Shown piece by piece: positions 1 through 5,379 of a stretch of DNA of 5,486 bases. Where the stretch lies: NCBI GenBank assembly GCA_002690445.1, contig NZER01000045.1, positions 1 to 5,486 of the forward strand, read 5' to 3'. The position numbers were made by a program, and so were the translations under genes. Every line of letters starts with the position of its first letter. The first letter of the stretch is position 1. The DNA is from Candidatus Pacearchaeota archaeon (GTDB lineage Archaea > Nanoarchaeota > Nanoarchaeia > Pacearchaeales > GW2011-AR1). The notes beneath the pieces were generated by a model that saw only the letters and a program-made list of their open reading frames with translations, ran no database searches and was not told the DNA's origin.

Positions 1-110
1 ATATTCAGGACAACTCTGTAGATGGTCGTAAAGACCAGATTATTACAGAATGTGGCTTGGAAATTATGCTTCCAGAAACACACGCTCTGTTGAGCTTTAC
101 TAATCTGTAG
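1..110 (+). CDS. C-terminal end of probable phage major capsid protein (partial, 5' end outside window)
   Basis: Only the last 35 codons are present, read from base 3 and ending at TAG 108-110. The tail contains the segment DGRKDQIITECGLEI followed by PETHALLSF. A closing pattern of the type 'TE-x-x-LE-[VI]-x-x-x-x-x-HA' is familiar from the C-terminal strand of HK97-fold capsid proteins of many podovirus-like and marine phages; that comparison is from memory. Position supports it: the gene precedes small possible head-surface genes and then neck/connector genes, the usual order in phage structural modules, and a strong hairpin follows its stop, as is common after highly expressed capsid genes. 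A head-decoration or other abundant head protein remains possible because the bulk of the protein is unseen. Confidence 0.55.
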   Translation, partial: IQDNSVDGRKDQIITECGLEIMLPETHALLSFTNL

Positions 111-125
111 GAATAACTAATCTCG

Positions 126-145
126 GGGGGTCTTAATTGACCCCC
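126..145 (+). promoter_or_regulatory. Strong GC-rich RNA hairpin downstream of the capsid-like gene
   Basis: GGGGGTC (126-132) pairs perfectly with GACCCCC (139-145) around a TTAATT loop, giving a 7-bp stem that a G-U pair (125/146) can extend. It begins 15 bases after the stop of the upstream gene. The stem resembles an intrinsic terminator, but the bases that follow (TTAGATAAGG) do not form a run of T, so strong termination is doubtful. Partial attenuation, protection of the upstream mRNA from 3' exonucleases, or an RNA-processing site are alternatives. It could help make the capsid message more abundant than the downstream genes. Reading it on the minus strand gives no T-run either. Confidence 0.6.
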
Positions 146-158
146 TTAGATAAGGGAG
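143..158 (+). promoter_or_regulatory. Ribosome binding site for the gene at 163, with a complementary tract that could mask it
   Basis: AAGGGAG at 152-158 is a good Shine-Dalgarno sequence, with a rather short 4-base spacer (ATTT) before ATG 163. Just upstream, CCCTT (143-147) is exactly complementary to AAGGG (152-156), leaving a 4-base loop AGAT. The same C residues form the 3' arm of the larger hairpin at 126-145, so the two pairings exclude each other. The larger stem is expected to be more stable, which would leave the Shine-Dalgarno site free by default. That this works as a switch is inference. Confidence 0.5.
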
Positions 159-162
159 ATTT

Positions 163-510
163 ATGGCAACAACATATAAACAATATATTGGCGGGGAGTT
201 GGTAACTCGTAGTATTCCTTCGGGGGCTACTCCTAAGGAGATTGAATATAAGATTCATCATATCACAACAGGAAGTGTTACTACGGTAGCTCCTAATTAT
301 ATTGATGCTATAAAATCTGTAGGAACGGATAGGCAATGGACCAATGTGGATGTTGTAGATTTAGATGGTACCGCAATCAACGGACTAACCATCGAAGAAG
401 CAGATAAGGTAAGGGGCCCATTTAGGTCCGTTACGATTTCAACAAGTCAAGTATCTGGAGCTGATACTTCAGATGCACCAAGTATAATAGTATGGGAGAA
501 ATTAATATGA
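163..510 (+). CDS. Small beta-rich virion protein, possible head decoration protein
   Basis: This 115-residue protein has no transmembrane segment, signal peptide or cysteine. The start is firm: Shine-Dalgarno AAGGGAG lies 4 bases upstream and an in-frame TAA sits at 151-153. The N-terminal part (about 1-45) opens with YKQYIGGELV and has KEIEYKIHH followed by a Ser/Thr/Val-rich strand. The middle (about 55-75) includes a VDVVDLDGT turn, and the C-terminus (about 84-113) runs from RGPFRSVTIST to SIIVWEKL, alternating polar and hydrophobic residues as in a beta-sandwich. The gene directly follows the capsid-like gene and is separated from it only by the hairpin. That position suits a capsid-binding decoration or stabilising protein, but I do not recognise a named family. 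It overlaps the next gene by four bases (ATGA). A minor neck or tail protein is an alternative. Confidence 0.75.
   Translation: MATTYKQYIGGELVTRSIPSGATPKEIEYKIHHITTGSVTTVAPNYIDAIKSVGTDRQWTNVDVVDLDGTAINGLTIEEADKVRGPFRSVTISTSQVSGADTSDAPSIIVWEKLI
494..498 (+). promoter_or_regulatory. Shine-Dalgarno site that fixes the start of the next gene at 507
   Basis: GGGAG at 494-498 lies 8 bases before ATG 507, an ideal distance. An in-frame ATG at 492 overlaps the upstream edge of this site and has no Shine-Dalgarno site of its own, so it is unlikely to be used. ATG 507 also forms an ATGA overlap with the stop of the upstream gene (TGA 508-510), a common translational-coupling junction. Confidence 0.75.
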
Positions 511-851
511 GTGAATTTCCAGTAACAGATAAAAGAACAAATAATGGTAAAAGTACCAATCGTATTGAGACGGGCGGTGGAGACTTAAGCACAACTGTTC
601 AAGGCGCTAAACATACCACTGCGTATGTTGATACATTAGCTGGTGAATATACAATGACACCGGGTGCTAAAGCAAATATAGAAAAATTTGCTAGGCACAA
701 TGTGCAGGAAACTAGAAGCGGAAGCAAGTCTTTGAGGGGTGAATCTACTGTAGCCGGTACGGGCCACAGAGGCCCTTTACCTAGCGATAGAGATATAGCA
801 ATTTCATCAAAAGCAGCAAGATATAAAATAGGCGGAGAGCGTATTAGATAG
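507..851 (+). CDS. Small basic, low-complexity protein of unknown function in the head gene cluster
   Basis: The chosen start at 507 gives 114 residues; the longer reading from 492 adds MGEIN but lacks a ribosome binding site. The protein has no cysteine or tryptophan and few large hydrophobic residues. It is rich in Gly, Ser, Thr, Lys and Arg, with stretches such as GKSTNRIETGGG (about 14-25) and RSGSKSLRGESTVAGTGHRG (about 70-89) that look disordered. A short possible helix occurs around 53-67 (GAKANIEKFARHNV). The C-terminus is basic (SSKAARYKIGGERIR). I do not recognise a family. Position between the capsid-like gene and the connector genes, together with the basic flexible composition, would suit a small head-interior, DNA-contacting or assembly protein, but this is inference. 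Translation is probably coupled to the preceding gene through ATGA. Confidence 0.7.
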   Translation: MSEFPVTDKRTNNGKSTNRIETGGGDLSTTVQGAKHTTAYVDTLAGEYTMTPGAKANIEKFARHNVQETRSGSKSLRGESTVAGTGHRGPLPSDRDIAISSKAARYKIGGERIR

Positions 852-853
852 CT

Positions 854-2401
854 ATGGCTAGTCTTTATAATAGAATAAATGACAATATTGGGCCTTTAAT
901 ATTTGATACTTATACTCAGGAAGAGGAACAGATAACCACTTTATCCTTAAGTTCTGGAGAACCAGTAAGTGGGACATTGTTATCTAAAACTCTAACTGAG
1001 ATAAAAATCGAATTAGACGATGGTACTGTAAGTACGTATCCGTTGCAATTAACTTATGATTATTCTGAACCTATAGGATATTCTTATAAGCAAAGGACTG
1101 GGGATGTAATTACTTATATGGGTGTCTTTAATGAGGATGAATTGCCGCAAAAAGACCCTTTAGATAGTACGGATTGGTATGTGACATATACATATATCTA
1201 TGCCGAAGTACCTTATGTTCTTAGTGATAGGACTGCTGTTAATACTACTGTTACAGCTGACCCGGCCCCAGAGCAATCTACTTATAAAGAGATTTTAACA
1301 AGATATTGCCATCAAGCTATACGCGATATAACAGATAAAACATTAGCTGTTAATCCAAAGGATATGCATTTATTTTGTCAGAATCTCTTTATAATGAATA
1401 TGGGAACCTTTGGCGACATAACCAATACTCTAAACTTTGGAGAGTATGCAGTTCCATGGAAAGATGCTGATGGTGGGTTCTTTATAGATAATAACTATAT
1501 ATTATGGGTTGCTCGTAAATTTGAAGGAATTAAAGCACCTGCTCATGAGATATCTGCTGAAAAAGGATTGAGGGTAACCGACCCTGATAGTATCTATTAT
1601 TCTGGTGTAGATTATCGAAATCCTGTTTTTTATCGTTCTAGTAGTAAAATATATATTTATCCTGCTATTACAGAGACTGAAATAGGATTTGCTAGTATGG
1701 TAAAATATGATGATAAATTCAAGGTAGATTCAGAGACTATAGATTATTTTCCTGACCATTTATTATTCTTGGTTGTGCTTTATGCATCTATTAGAGCATT
1801 AAAACTTGCAGCTGGAGACCAAAGGAAAGTATATAAAGATAGATATTCATCTCCTTTAAAGGTCTGGAATGAACTATATCCGGATTCTACTATTGGAGTT
1901 GAGCATGGGCTTAGCAAGGCTATAGCGCTACCAACATTACCTGCAAGTTATGCGGTTAATGCATCAGGCGAAAGTACGTCTAGTGACCAGAAAGACTATC
2001 CAGATATAACTCCAAAGCCATATAAATGGTCAACAGATGGTGAGGTGATGAGCATAGAAGAAACCTTAAAAGAAACTTGGGAATTTATTGCGACTGAAGA
2101 AGAGCCAGCTTTAGCTACAGCCGCTATAAATAGATTTCAAATGTTAATTACTGACTTTAACGCTGTCTTAGGTGAGCAAAATCAAAGATATCAAAATGTT
2201 CTTAGCAGATATGCAACAGAATTAAAAGATTGGCAAACAAAATTTGGCACTGTGATTGCTGTATGGCAACAGAATCAAAATTCATATGAGAAAGAAATGA
2301 TGCTATTGAATCAAGAGATACAAAGGTTTGAAGCCGAGTATAATTCACATTTCTTCCCTAAACATTATCAAGAAAAACGTAAAGAAGAAGGAGCATACTA
2401 A
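854..2401 (+). CDS. Phage neck/connector (head-tail adaptor-like) protein with helical C-terminal extension
   Basis: This protein has 515 residues. The start is firm because an in-frame TAG lies at 845-847; the nearest purine-rich site (GGAG 834-837) is 16 bases away, so coupling to the upstream stop two bases before is likely. Residues about 20-135 are beta-rich with many Tyr and Thr. Residues 146-163 (EILTRYCHQAIRDITDKT) resemble the first helix of head-tail adaptors. Residues 258-312 hold an adaptor-like strand and helix pair: SSKIYIYP, then IDYFPDHLLFLVVLYASIRA. The 'Pro-acidic-x(4-6)-hydrophobic-V' pattern before a long helix is typical of phage connector proteins. A Ser/Pro/Lys-rich linker (about 360-395) leads to a highly helical, Gln/Glu/Lys-rich end (about 400-510) that is probably coiled coil. 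Likely role: virion neck, joining portal and tail. The long extension is more than an adaptor alone needs. The exact role is inferred. Confidence 0.7.
   Translation: MASLYNRINDNIGPLIFDTYTQEEEQITTLSLSSGEPVSGTLLSKTLTEIKIELDDGTVSTYPLQLTYDYSEPIGYSYKQRTGDVITYMGVFNEDELPQKDPLDSTDWYVTYTYIYAEVPYVLSDRTAVNTTVTADPAPEQSTYKEILTRYCHQAIRDITDKTLAVNPKDMHLFCQNLFIMNMGTFGDITNTLNFGEYAVPWKDADGGFFIDNNYILWVARKFEGIKAPAHEISAEKGLRVTDPDSIYYSGVDYRNPVFYRSSSKIYIYPAITETEIGFASMVKYDDKFKVDSETIDYFPDHLLFLVVLYASIRALKLAAGDQRKVYKDRYSSPLKVWNELYPDSTIGVEHGLSKAIALPTLPASYAVNASGESTSSDQKDYPDITPKPYKWSTDGEVMSIEETLKETWEFIATEEEPALATAAINRFQMLITDFNAVLGEQNQRYQNVLSRYATELKDWQTKFGTVIAVWQQNQNSYEKEMMLLNQEIQRFEAEYNSHFFPKHYQEKRKEEGAY
2388..2393 (+). promoter_or_regulatory. 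Strong Shine-Dalgarno site for the fibre-like gene at 2401
   Basis: AAGGAG at 2388-2393 lies 7 bases before ATG 2401 and inside the end of the upstream gene. It is among the best ribosome binding sites in the window. The fibre-like protein can therefore be initiated independently as well as by TAATG coupling, in contrast to the junctions at 3891 and 4576. Confidence 0.75.
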
Positions 2402-3891
2402 TGGCTGATACAGGCTTACAGAATATCAAACTACAGGATGGCTACGTTAAGTTGCTCCACACCAAGGGCAATGATGGCGTAAATGATTTTGTAACACAGG
2501 TAGGGACATCAAATGGTCCTAATATCGTTGGAACTCCTCTATTTTTAGGAGCAAGTGGAGATACTGAAAATCAAAACCCAATGGTTAAAATTAAGGCTAT
2601 TGATTCTACAAAGCCTTTTTTAGTTATAACAGATTCTCTTGGGACTTGGAATGCCGGTACTGATGAATATCCAATCTTAACATTTATTGCAGATGGTTCA
2701 TTAACTGGTACAGATTATTGGGGGACATCTTTAAACAGGGGTAGAGGTGTTTGGAACGGTAAATGTATGTTTAATTTTGCTGAAGGAGGTAATCGCTCTG
2801 CTATAGAATTTATGTGTCATTCTTCCTCTGATAGTTTAACATCTACTGGAAATGGAACATCAACCTTTGCCACTATACGAAAAGCAAGTTCAGGGAATAA
2901 TGTAATGTTTGCACAGCCTTTTGGGACTACGTATAATTGGCAATTTGATAGAGTGAAAATAGCAGCGGATACGGGCGGAAGTGCCGAAGGGTCTGCTGAG
3001 GCTTATTTTGATGCAAGTGGAGTTGAGGGTATATGGGGTGATTTGAAAGCAGACGGTCTTTATATGGGAGTGACTCCATCAGTTTCTTCTGCAGCTGGGA
3101 AATCTGTGGAGCTAAATATTACTGATTCAATGGTTTTTTCAGCTGGTGGAAATACAACTTTTCAAAATGGCAGTAATGATACTTTTGAAGTATATGGAAA
3201 TAAAGCTCTAAATCTACAGGCAGATGGCTCAGGTGATGATTCAATTACTGCAACAGTAAGAATTGAAGCCTACAGAAAAGAGAGTGGTGCTGGAACTTCT
3301 CAGATTAATATAGGAACAGATGATACTGAATCTAAAGATTTTGGGGCAGGCAGTATTGCTATGACTGGAGCTCAAAGTATTCAAATAGGTAATCCCGGAG
3401 TTGTTGGAAATTCATATGTTAATGCGAATACAACTACTCTTGCATCTAAGGAAGTCGTTGTCGGTAGTGGTATGTTAGTATTGGATACAGCAGCTTCTGC
3501 TTGGGACAATTATACTGATGCTAAGATGGATGCTGTTGCAGATTATGGAGCACTATTCTTTCAAAGTTCAGGTGAAACAATTGATACTCACTCTGAATAT
3601 GGTCGTCAGTTATTCTTATATGATAATGATGATTCTAGCCCCGCTCTATATACTGTAGAAAAAACACAAGTTGGTAAAGCTAAGGTATTAGAACTTAGAG
3701 ATACAACTGCAACATCTACCTCTGTAGAGACAGTAACAAACCTTCCTGCTAGCACAGCGCAGATATACATGAAGAGTGGAAAGCTGATTATTTCATATGA
3801 TGATGCTGGAGTTGCTAGATACTATTCCATTGATTTAACAGATGCAGCTCATATTGCACAGTTTGATTATAGCGCGAGTGAACCAGCTTAA
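2401..3891 (+). CDS. Fibre- or appendage-like structural protein, beta-rich
   Basis: This 496-residue protein is dominated by Gly, Ser, Thr, Asp and Asn, with short alternating hydrophobic strands throughout and no signal peptide or membrane segment. This composition is typical of phage fibres and spikes. An N-terminal segment (about 6-20, LQNIKLQDGYVKLLH) could be the virion attachment part. The middle (about 60-345) is repetitive in character without exact repeats, including VELNITDSMVFSAGGNTTF (about 236-254) and SIAMTGAQSIQIG (318-330), patterns reminiscent of beta-helix or fibre-shaft coils. The C-terminus (about 446-481) contains LPASTAQIYMKSGKLIISYD followed by DAGVARYYSIDLTD. From memory, an 'IYxKxGKLxxxYxDxGxxRYxxxDL' ending recurs at the C-termini of predicted phage fibre proteins. 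It starts inside the stop of the previous gene (TAATG, 2399-2403). Alternatives are a head fibre rather than a tail fibre, or a tail-wall protein. No enzymatic motif is recognised. Confidence 0.65.
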   Translation: MADTGLQNIKLQDGYVKLLHTKGNDGVNDFVTQVGTSNGPNIVGTPLFLGASGDTENQNPMVKIKAIDSTKPFLVITDSLGTWNAGTDEYPILTFIADGSLTGTDYWGTSLNRGRGVWNGKCMFNFAEGGNRSAIEFMCHSSSDSLTSTGNGTSTFATIRKASSGNNVMFAQPFGTTYNWQFDRVKIAADTGGSAEGSAEAYFDASGVEGIWGDLKADGLYMGVTPSVSSAAGKSVELNITDSMVFSAGGNTTFQNGSNDTFEVYGNKALNLQADGSGDDSITATVRIEAYRKESGAGTSQINIGTDDTESKDFGAGSIAMTGAQSIQIGNPGVVGNSYVNANTTTLASKEVVVGSGMLVLDTAASAWDNYTDAKMDAVADYGALFFQSSGETIDTHSEYGRQLFLYDNDDSSPALYTVEKTQVGKAKVLELRDTTATSTSVETVTNLPASTAQIYMKSGKLIISYDDAGVARYYSIDLTDAAHIAQFDYSASEPA

Positions 3892-4163
3892 TGAAATTTC
3901 TTGAAATGTCAGAGCTTGTGAAACAACATCATGAGCATATGGGCCAAACAGAGATTAGAAAGCTTTTAAATAGAGCTATTGGAGATTTCTGTATAAAAAC
4001 TAAGATAGTTGAGACATCTTTTACATTTACTGTTAATAATACTAATGTAGCTGATAGGTGGATTTGGCTTGATGAGGATATTATAGATATTGAAAGGCTA
4101 GAGGTAGACAATTATATTGTTCCTAGATTAGTAGGTATACCTCTTAAACGGGATTTTGAATAA
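3891..4163 (+). CDS. Head-tail adaptor-like protein, N-terminal-half type
   Basis: This 90-residue protein starts within the preceding stop (TAA 3889-3891, ATG 3891) and has no convincing Shine-Dalgarno site, so it probably depends on ribosomes finishing the fibre-like gene. Residues 1-39 are mostly helical and carry TEIRKLLNRAIGDFCIKTKI, a pattern close to the opening of many phage head-tail adaptors ('L-[LI]-N-x-A-x-x-[DE]-F-x-x-K-T'). Residues about 41-78 contain SFTFTV and then WIWLDEDIIDIERLEV, the beta-hairpin and 'sets position, contacts partner' strand usual after that helix. The chain stops where such adaptors normally continue to a second helical part, and the next gene appears to supply it. 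Inferred role: ring component of the neck between portal and tail. The family call is from pattern reading. Confidence 0.65.
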   Translation: MKFLEMSELVKQHHEHMGQTEIRKLLNRAIGDFCIKTKIVETSFTFTVNNTNVADRWIWLDEDIIDIERLEVDNYIVPRLVGIPLKRDFE

Positions 4164-4576
4164 TGGCTAAAACATTTGAAGACACTTATAGCAAGATGAG
4201 ATGGCTCATAGAACGTAATAGATTATCTCTATTTCGATATGATGAAACAGCCACAAAAGAAGAGGATATGTATCTTAATCTTAAGTTAGATGATTCTTTA
4301 GATACATATTCAGTACGTTTATATGGAAATAAAATAGCTCAATATTTTGATGAAGATACTACAACCCTTCTCGAAATACCAGAACAATATCATGAAGCTA
4401 TCGTACAAAAAGCTGTTGCTTGGGGGTATGAAATTCCTCCCACTCAAAATATAGAACTTGCTATGTATTTTCATAAAATGTATGAAGATACTGTTACGCG
4501 CGCAAAGAAGTGGAAAAGAACTGGACGTACAGGAGGATGGGGAAAGGTTAGAGAAGATAACTGGTTTGCTAAATAA
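4163..4576 (+). CDS. Head-tail adaptor-like protein, C-terminal-half type
   Basis: This 137-residue protein begins at the TAATG overlap 4161-4165, with a weak GGGA site (4150-4153) 9 bases upstream. Residues 13-24 (RWLIERNRLSLF) look like the adaptor beta strand. Residues about 55-66 are a hydrophobic 'YGNKIAQYFDED' segment. Residues 70-90 carry LEIPEQYHEAIVQKAVAWGY, the 'P-E-x-Y-H-x-x-[IL]-V' helix usual near the end of phage connector proteins. A further helix (about 97-117) ends in the basic AKKWKRTGRTGGWGKVRED tail, which may be flexible and contact DNA or a partner. It has no start region resembling a complete adaptor's first helix; that element is in the preceding 90-residue protein. 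Together the two would make about 227 residues, a normal adaptor size. Inferred role: neck ring joining portal and tail. Confidence 0.65.
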   Translation: MAKTFEDTYSKMRWLIERNRLSLFRYDETATKEEDMYLNLKLDDSLDTYSVRLYGNKIAQYFDEDTTTLLEIPEQYHEAIVQKAVAWGYEIPPTQNIELAMYFHKMYEDTVTRAKKWKRTGRTGGWGKVREDNWFAK

Positions 4577-5370
4577 TGCCAAATCCAGCACTAACTAGAC
4601 GCAAGGTTTCCCAAGTTGGTCAATATTCTAATTGGCAGCAAGATAAAGCTACTACTATAGCCTCTTTAGAAGATTTTCAAAAATATAATGTTGCAGATTT
4701 AGATTTTTTTGACAAGAATGAAGCTGTTATGGCCTCTTTTGCTAATTTTAGAACTGATGATATTGTACAGACTGGAACATTTGTGCGCAATCCTGCTCAA
4801 GAAGCATATGAATATAGTCCAAATAGCACTAATACAGATGCAGTACGTGTATATTATGCTAGTGAATTAGTTACAGGCCCTGAATCTGCAGCTCCAGAGG
4901 TAATATCATCTCCACTATTGGCATTAGACTTAACATATAATGGCTCTGCTACAGAGAACATTATTCCAACCCAGACCTATGGAATAGCAAAGATAGGTTC
5001 ATTTTCTACTCCTGAGGTTTTTCATGACCCAGAAGATGATATATATTATTTTGAAGCTGCTTTTCAACATGATATTTATGGCAATATAATAATTACAGGA
5101 ACACCACATCCAGAATATGGAACGGATGTTCCGGTTGAATTAGTAGAGCCTTTTGTAGAAAATACAAAATATTATTATTTAATATTAGATACTGTTGCAG
5201 AACAAGCTTCTTATGATATATTAAATGAAGAAGGGTTGAATTGGGGAGAAGGAAAAGCTGCTGACGGTTTAAATTATACATGGTCAGTAACAATCCCAGC
5301 ATGGACTGATATAGATTTAGTATTTAATGAGGCTAGATTTTGGTCTACCGATATAATAAACAGATTTTAG
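4576..5370 (+). CDS. Structural protein of unknown function, beta-rich and acidic
   Basis: This 264-residue protein starts in the stop of the previous gene (TAATG, 4574-4578) with no Shine-Dalgarno site in reach, so coupling is likely. The first 15 residues are basic (NPALTRRKVSQVGQY), and a mostly polar, possibly helical segment follows (about 20-57, with LEDFQKYNVADLDFFDKNEA). The rest is rich in Asp, Glu, Tyr and aromatic strands, for example IYYFEAAFQHDIYGNIIITG (156-175), TKYYYLILD (197-205) and NYTWSVTIPAWTDIDLVF (233-250). It has no cysteine, signal peptide or membrane segment. I do not recognise a family. Its place after the neck genes and before another structural-looking gene suggests a tail, neck or appendage component, and the beta-rich C-terminal two thirds would suit a tube, wall or fibre-attachment protein. 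That is inference from context. Confidence 0.7.
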   Translation: MPNPALTRRKVSQVGQYSNWQQDKATTIASLEDFQKYNVADLDFFDKNEAVMASFANFRTDDIVQTGTFVRNPAQEAYEYSPNSTNTDAVRVYYASELVTGPESAAPEVISSPLLALDLTYNGSATENIIPTQTYGIAKIGSFSTPEVFHDPEDDIYYFEAAFQHDIYGNIIITGTPHPEYGTDVPVELVEPFVENTKYYYLILDTVAEQASYDILNEEGLNWGEGKAADGLNYTWSVTIPAWTDIDLVFNEARFWSTDIINRF

Positions 5371-5373
5371 GAG
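5369..5373 (+). promoter_or_regulatory. Shine-Dalgarno site for the gene starting at 5380, overlapping the upstream stop
   Basis: AGGAG at 5369-5373 includes the last two bases of the TAG stop (5368-5370) of the upstream gene and lies 6 bases before ATG 5380. The spacing is good, so this gene has its own efficient initiation site even though it immediately follows its neighbour. Confidence 0.75.
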
Positions 5374-5379
5374 AATATA

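Noticed and set aside
90..123. Promoter before the gene at 163 (TTGAGC ... TAACTA/TAATCT)
   Set aside because: The -35 and -10 matches are poor; such words are frequent by chance in AT-rich DNA, and the gene can be read from the upstream transcript.
126..150. Full intrinsic terminator after the capsid-like gene
   Set aside because: The stem is strong but no T-run follows on either strand, so I annotate it only as a regulatory hairpin.
133..336. Minus-strand open frame
   Set aside because: It lies opposite the well-supported gene at 163, has no ribosome binding context, and its product (Ser/Arg/Cys-rich) looks like antisense noise.
492..506. Longer start for the gene ending at 851 (ATG 492)
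   Set aside because: ATG 492 overlaps the GGGAG that best serves ATG 507 and has no Shine-Dalgarno site of its own; ATG 507 also makes a classic ATGA overlap.
3929..4111. Minus-strand open frame
   Set aside because: It is fully opposite the adaptor-like gene at 3891 and its Ser/Ile-rich product is typical of the antisense of AT-rich coding DNA.
4143..4165. Programmed -1 frameshift joining the two adaptor-half genes
   Set aside because: The -1 frame is closed by TGA at 4157-4159, so a shift would have to occur on the final GAA codon, and there is no slippery heptamer there. TAATG reinitiation is the simpler reading.
4531..4551. AGGAGG directly followed by ATG (4537), in the same frame as the gene at 4576
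   Set aside because: The ATG directly abuts AGGAGG, which is too close for initiation, and the frame meets TAG at 4549-4551 after four codons. It is coding sequence of the adaptor-like gene (Arg-Thr-Gly-Gly-Trp-Gly).
4319..4591. Minus-strand open frame of 90 codons
   Set aside because: It is opposite the adaptor-like gene and has a Phe/Ser/Ile-rich, noise-like product; all real genes here run on the + strand.
5093..5302. Minus-strand open frame
   Set aside because: It is opposite the gene at 4576 and its Leu/Asn-rich product reflects antisense of AT-rich codons.
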